Shown here in pieces: positions 58,989-64,000 of a DNA stretch of 64,000 bases (position 1 is the stretch's first letter; each line of letters begins with the position of its first letter). Position numbers and translations under genes: made by a program. Source of the stretch: Monilinia fructicola (Eukaryota; Ascomycota; Leotiomycetes; Helotiales; Sclerotiniaceae); the NCBI GenBank assembly GCA_008692225.1, contig VICG01000006.1, positions 2,175,501 through 2,239,500 on the forward strand, given 5' to 3'. Below the pieces are notes generated by a model. It searched no databases. It had not been told where the DNA came from and saw nothing but the letters and a program-made list of their open reading frames with translations.

Positions 58989-59196
58989 ATATATCTACAG
59001 GGGTTGAAATAGGAGCGGAGGTCATGAATGTGGGTGATGTGAATAGGTGCTGATATGGCTAGAGAACCCTATATGTGGCTGAGGATTCTCTCGCTCGGTG
59101 GATATATGGAACATATACCTGCACATATGGCTATATATGGGCCAAGTAGAAGTTGCTGGAAACTCTCACAAACTGGCAAAGAATGAAAGAGTCACC

Positions 59197-60689
59197 TCAT
59201 GTTAAACTCCATACTTTTAGACTATTATCTGGTGCTCTTCCTGCAGCCTTACGTACCATAGACTGAGATCTGTTCGAATCTGAAGCGCTTTCATCATCGG
59301 AGATATCCTCATCTGAGTCGTCAGATATAGTGTCATCTTTGATACTTGGCTCAGCTCTTTGTCCTGAACATGTCGCTACTACTGTTCCTGATGGATGTAA
59401 TACTGTCGAACCTATCGGATCTATTATTCTCAAATTAGTACGTAAATCCCAACCGTCCTTCATCTCCAACAATCAAAACAGATCATATCATACCATCATG
59501 AGCCCTCCACTCCCAATCCCTCCCACACGCCCCCTCTCTCCTCCCCACCCCTCCCAAACCCTCACCACGCCATCCAATCCTCCAGCCCAAATCTCCAACC
59601 CATCAGCTCCCTCAAACCAGCCCACCCCCATCCTCTGATTCGTCTCCGCCGGCCGCCCCTCCAACCACGCCACCAGCTTCCCCGCCACCCGAACGTCATA
59701 CACCAAAACCCCCCTACTCTTCCGTTCCGCAACCCACAAATACCTCCCACACGCACTCCACCCCATCTCCCCAATACCCTGGCCCCCGATCCCCGCTTCC
59801 GCATCGGCAGCCAAACTAATGTCCCATATCGCGACCGTGCCCCCGAGCCCAGACGCATCGTACAGACCTATGCACCGGGTCCAAGTTCCCGCGGCGAGGA
59901 TACTCGTCCCGGTGTTGTGATCCGTGGAGGATTGGAGGGAGAGTGCGCTTAGGATTCCGCGCATGCCGACTCCGCCGCCTTTCATCTTGTGGCGTTTGGA
60001 GGGGATGGTGGGGAGTTTGGTTGTGGGTCCGGATCCGTTGCGGGATATGTCGAAGAGGGATATCAGGCAGTCGGTTCCAGTGAGGAAATGCGTGCCTGGT
60101 GAGGTCCAGAGGATGGAGGAGGGGTCAGGTACTTTTCGGTGGTGGGGGCATATTAGGTTGTAAGAGGCTTGGGGGTGGGGGAAGGGGAGAGAATGTTGGT
60201 CAGGCGGATGGGGAGGGAATTTGGACAGCTGAGGTAGAGGGTTGTACTGGGGTCTGAGAGGCTGAAGTGTGGGTAAGGGGTAAGGCAGTTTACGGGGGTG
60301 GGAAAGCTATGAGTTGTATAGGGTGTGATGGTCAGAGGGTTAGAGGGGTCATCGAGGAGGGTAGGGGGGAGGACAAAGGTGCGGATTTGGTTGTCGGCGG
60401 AGGAGGTTAGGAGAGTTGTTCCGTCTGGTGTCCTGTTTGATCAATGAGTATTAATATGGAGAATGAAATTGAGCATTGGGTAGACATACCATTGCGCACT
60501 CTTAAAATAATTAACCTCCTCCTCCTCAACCCTACCTTTCTCCTGCCCAACCTCTTGCAAATATTCTTCTACCCCCTCCTGCCCCACATCCTTTCCCCTC
60601 AGTTCTTTTTCACGCACGTAAGAATCAGCAATGGAACAGGAGTAGATATCATTGGTCGAAGCCACAAGAGTTGGTGTTTTATTCATCAT
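59197..60689 (-). CDS. WD40-repeat protein, WRAP53/TCAB1/Swt21 type
   Basis: Nuclear WD40 protein; animal WRAP53/TCAB1 guides Cajal-body RNAs and telomerase, and the yeast relative Swt21 is linked to splicing. Starts MMNKTPTLVASTNDIYSCSI (60689); an upstream in-frame ATG at 60728 is less likely. Intron 60433-60489 joins NYFKSAQW to TPDGTTLLTSSADNQIRTFV. The blades follow: CPHHRKVPDPSSILWTSPGT, FLTGTDCLISLFDISRNGSG, GILSALSLQS, GTWTRCIGLYD, GGTVAIWDISL, GWSACGRYLWVAERKSRGVL, VRVWEGWGGERGRVGGIG. A short intron near 59430-59490 leads to DPIGSTVLHPSGTVVATCSG, the family's C-terminal mark, followed by an acidic linker (DDSDEDISDDESASDSNRSQ) and DNSLKVWSLT. The exact last junction could not be fixed; a GTATGA donor gives the wrong phase by one base. 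Confidence 0.85.
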
Positions 60690-63600
60690 CTCGATTTTGA
60701 GTAGAGAAACAAAACATAACAAAATCACATGTAAATGAACGAAACAGAAATGTCCATCACACTTTTTTCGCGTTGCTGCTCGTGCGCGTTCGTTTGTCGG
60801 AAGTCGCGTTGATGGCGCGTGAAGCTTAAACTGTAAATTAACCTTAAGTAATTAAGGCTTAGTGGCTTGTAAGATCAACCAATCACTGAGTTGAATTTAT
60901 CGGTCCAGGCAGAATTATTTCGCCAGATTCTCGTCAAATATTTGCAGACGTGCAACATAAACCTCACTTCCCATTCACGTGATATGTCTCCGGCTAGAAC
61001 TATTCTTGTTCCGGGTGGCGAGTTTGCCGATTCGGTTGTCAACTCCATTGAGTATTCTACTTTTTTGGGGGTAGGAGTATTGTTTAGATGATTTAATGAT
61101 GCAAATTTGTGAGTTGGATAAAGTTAGAAGATTTAATCCAATTTCTGTTAGAGAAGAAAGCAATGAGTGGGATTTCATGATGTCACCAATTGCAAGCGTA
61201 CTCGGGAAGGGCTTGAGTTACTATATATCAGCAGCAACCTCTGGTAAAATTTTGATGTATGTCAAAATGTCTTAAGACTGTGAAATACATGTTTGATTCT
61301 ACTTTGGGTATTCGACGAGACCATGATTTCGAAGGTGGGTGTGGCATCCATGGATACAAACACTCCTGTTTAAATAAATATAGGTTGATATCGAACGAGA
61401 CCTCACCCTAGAGTACCACAAATATGGCCATATGCCATATCCGGTTTATGGCATAATTCCATATTCAAAATGGTTTTTTGACATACAACATTTGGGAATC
61501 CATGGATCTCTGAGGCATATGGCATAGGAACAGGAGTTAACACTAATAGTCCACATCTCCGTTTTGAGCTTAATCTGTTGATCTTAGTCTATTGAGCTAA
61601 GCTTATTTAAGCATACTACGAGATTTCGGCCTATTTAAGCGTATTGCCTTATTTGGGTATATTCGAGCATATCACAAATCTATAGTATTATTGTTGTTGT
61701 TGTTGTTGTTATTGTTATTGAAGCTATTCAGAATATAAAGTGGTTAATACGTTATTGATGGGAAAGGGGGAAAGGGCATTTTCGAAATAGGGGAGTGGAA
61801 GCGAGGTAGAAAAAGCAATTCTTCAACGAATGGAATAACTTACTATTGATGGTATTGATGATATTGATGATATTGATGGTATTGATGATATTGATGGTAT
61901 TGAAGTGAAGTTGAAGAATCAAAGTGAAGTTGAAGAGTTGAAGTGGGATTGAGAATGGTTATACTAGTATTTTGAAGCTAATATAGTATTTGAAGCTATT
62001 TTTGAAGCTAATATAGTATTCCGAAAATCTTTCAATGTGGACGCTTCAAAGCTCCTACCACTATATACGTAAAATATACGCTATAATAAGATTTAGACAG
62101 GATTCTACGAATATATGGCATCCTGCCAGAAAAGTGGTACTCTAGGGTCATTCCAAGTAGAAGTATCAAATAGAAGTATCAAATATCCCTGCAATACCCT
62201 AGACTCAGGAATAAGATATCTCATCATCCTGCTCCGCTGCTTGCAAAATTTATAATAGGAAGGTGGTACGGAACACTCGATAAATGAGACACCCACCAAC
62301 GGACGATCAAGTAACATCTACTTAACCACAACTCAAGACACGTCATAATCGAAGACAACCCTAATGCTCTCAACAACCCATACAGATAACAATCCAAATT
62401 CATGGCGCAAATTGAAAGCGAATGAGTCGGTCAACAGTTCGGGCTCGTCTATAAATTCAACCTGGGAGAATCAGAGGAGGAGGGGTCCTGGGCCCCAGGG
62501 CGCAAGAAAGAGAGTAAAAGATCCGGCTGTAATACTCGGGCTGAAAAGGATCTCTGTATTCATCAAACACTTTATTGGCTGATTTTTGAATGAAACTTCG
62601 ATTTTGTGATCAGAATAGAAGGTCGGATGTTTTGCCGAGCTTTTTTGGCTGCGTTCTCTCTTGACTTGAGAGAGCGACAGATTGTTTCTTTTTTTGAGTT
62701 TGAGCGGGCGGGGCAGGAGCAGGATCGGTCATGAGGAGTTGGGAGAGGAGAGTGCTTGATTAACAGAGAGTGCAAATTGAGTTCTGAGGCGTTCTAGTGT
62801 TGCATTGTCACCTAGCTAGGGTTTTTTGAGAGAATCCCTCTTCGAACTTTGAAGCGTTCAATTCTATTCTACAAAAGACTGTATCTTAGGTTGGGAAATG
62901 TAAATTGATAATTATTCCTTGTTCGGTACAACACACTATACGGTTTTGGTCTCTTAACTTTCCACCATTATAAGATTCATGATGGTCTAATTCATTTGAA
63001 TCTCTAATATCACACTATGACTTATAATATTTTGACTGCATTCGACACCACTCGAGTAGTCGGAGGAACATATATGTTTGGTTTCATCAAGAAATATCCT
63101 AAAGCATATGGCCCTTCTTCGTGACAGGACAAGACGCTGCACCCAGAACTTTGGTATATTATCATGAAATGTATGTAGTAAATGCATTATATCTATGCTA
63201 CGCGTAGGCTAAGGCACTGATCAAGAGAATGGAGCAAGGTATTCATTCGAGCTGAGAGCTACAAATGAACGGTGGGAGGTGTGGCAACTTCTTAAAGGTC
63301 CTCACCCCTCTTAAATGCTTTATGGTTAAACTTAAATCGATGACTAGTTGGGCAGCAGCTAAGACACGACGCTTGTCTCAAATACATAATTCCGCCAGTC
63401 AAACAGCGCAAACTGAGTGAATTAATAGCTCTGAATTCAATGGCCATGGGAATGGGGACTAATTGGATATCGACAGTACATCACTACCAGGAAACTCTCA
63501 CTATGTGATTATCGTGAGTTCCTACAGATATCTTGTGATCAAATATTCGGTCTAAAAAAGAGCGAGGCAGTATAATGAAAGAATAGAAATAGAGAAAATG

Positions 63601-64000
63601 ACAGGGTCTGAAAATTGAGAATTGAAGATATGGGACTTTCATCTACCTCACCTGAATAGAAGTAACCGCTTATGCAAACCAGTTATAAGCCCTGACTTCC
63701 ATCCAAAGTTCTCATATTGAGAGTATAAGCACAAGAGGTAAACGAGCAACAAGTATGCAATTGATGTCGACAACTAAGCAATGAATGAACAGCACGTATA
63801 TTAAGAATAATTAGAATTTGTAGCATAGATCGCGAGTTCTCCACTTGGAGAACGGAAGCCAAGAAAGGAATGGAGAAGATGAAACAATGACGATGACAAA
63901 CGTAAATACTGACATTGATAGCAATGACTTCACTAGCGTTCTGCCCGAACAATTAGTGACAACCCCAAACTCATTTCCTTGTAAGGATAACAACATGAAA
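60690..64000. other. 3.3 kb gene-poor flank with simple repeats
   Basis: No convincing gene. Holds GTT and TTATTG runs (61690-61720), a nonanucleotide GATATTGAT/GGTATTGAT array (61842-61906) followed by GAAGTTGAAGA-like units, TTTGAAGCTAATATAGTATT tandem copies (about 61970-62020), and GGCATATGGCAT-type sequences (61420-61530). Frames at 62105-62317, 62364-62582, 62987-63187 and 63683-63952 lack motifs. Confidence 0.5.
61842..61906. repeat. (GATATTGAT/GGTATTGAT)n minisatellite
   Basis: About seven tandem 9 bp units alternate GATATTGAT and GGTATTGAT. Confidence 0.9.

Noticed and set aside
1..64000. CRISPR arrays, tRNA or rRNA genes, intact transposons
   Set aside because: The tandem repeats lack spacer structure; no clover-leaf B-box context was recognised; no transposase, reverse transcriptase or long terminal repeat motif was seen.

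Overview
The window reads as nuclear DNA of a filamentous ascomycete. Genes are separated by long AT-leaning spacers, introns are short (about 48-150 bp, GTNNGT donors, CTAAC-like branch points), and the gene families are fungal (HET protein, highly reducing polyketide synthase, FSH1-type serine hydrolase, fungal rhodopsin-like membrane protein). The protein content looks most like Leotiomycetes, possibly Sclerotiniaceae. That placement is inference, not something the sequence proves.

Layout. 1.5-5.7 kb: a divergent pair, pantoate-beta-alanine ligase (minus) and the ribosome-biogenesis helicase Dbp7 (plus). 6.3-7.9 kb: a decayed HET-domain gene. 9.1-9.6 kb: an AT-rich minisatellite-like block. 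9.9-12.7 kb: a two-HKD phospholipase D family protein. 13.3-14.7 kb: a XAP5/FAM50 protein. 15.1-18.1 kb: a repeat-rich spacer with one possible small membrane protein. 18.1-20.3 kb: a divergent pair, TTC1-like TPR protein and HAD phosphatase. 21.6-23.9 kb: an unrecognised Q/S/Y-rich protein behind a 5.5 kb gene-poor upstream region. 29.5-32.7 kb: a divergent pair, Fip1 (pre-mRNA 3'-end processing) and an FG nucleoporin of the Nup49 type. 33.5-34.6 kb: an extreme AT-rich simple-sequence block.

36.3-54.3 kb is the accessory part, a probable polyketide biosynthetic cluster. It holds a TauD-type 2-oxoglutarate dioxygenase, a highly reducing PKS (KS-AT-DH-cMT-ER-KR-ACP, no thioesterase), an FSH1/OVCA2 (LovG-like) hydrolase divergent from the PKS, a second alpha/beta hydrolase, a fungal rhodopsin-domain membrane protein, and an MFS transporter of the monocarboxylate-porter family. 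The likely logic is that the PKS builds a methylated reduced chain, a hydrolase releases it, the dioxygenase (if part of the cluster) oxidises it, and the MFS protein exports it. The product is unknown and no transcription factor is visible.

55.8-60.7 kb: a roughly 1,000-residue fungal protein with an XPF-like C-terminal region, then a WD40 protein of the WRAP53/TCAB1/Swt21 type. 60.7-64 kb: no convincing gene, only simple repeats.

A striking global feature is that many otherwise good conserved genes are broken by single-base indels, nearly all of them one extra base in an A/T/G run (PanC, Dbp7, PLD, Nup49, alpha/beta hydrolase, XPF-like gene). The pattern looks more like consensus error than biology. 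Broken genes are therefore annotated as CDS with frame breaks, except the HET gene, which also carries substitutions at conserved positions.
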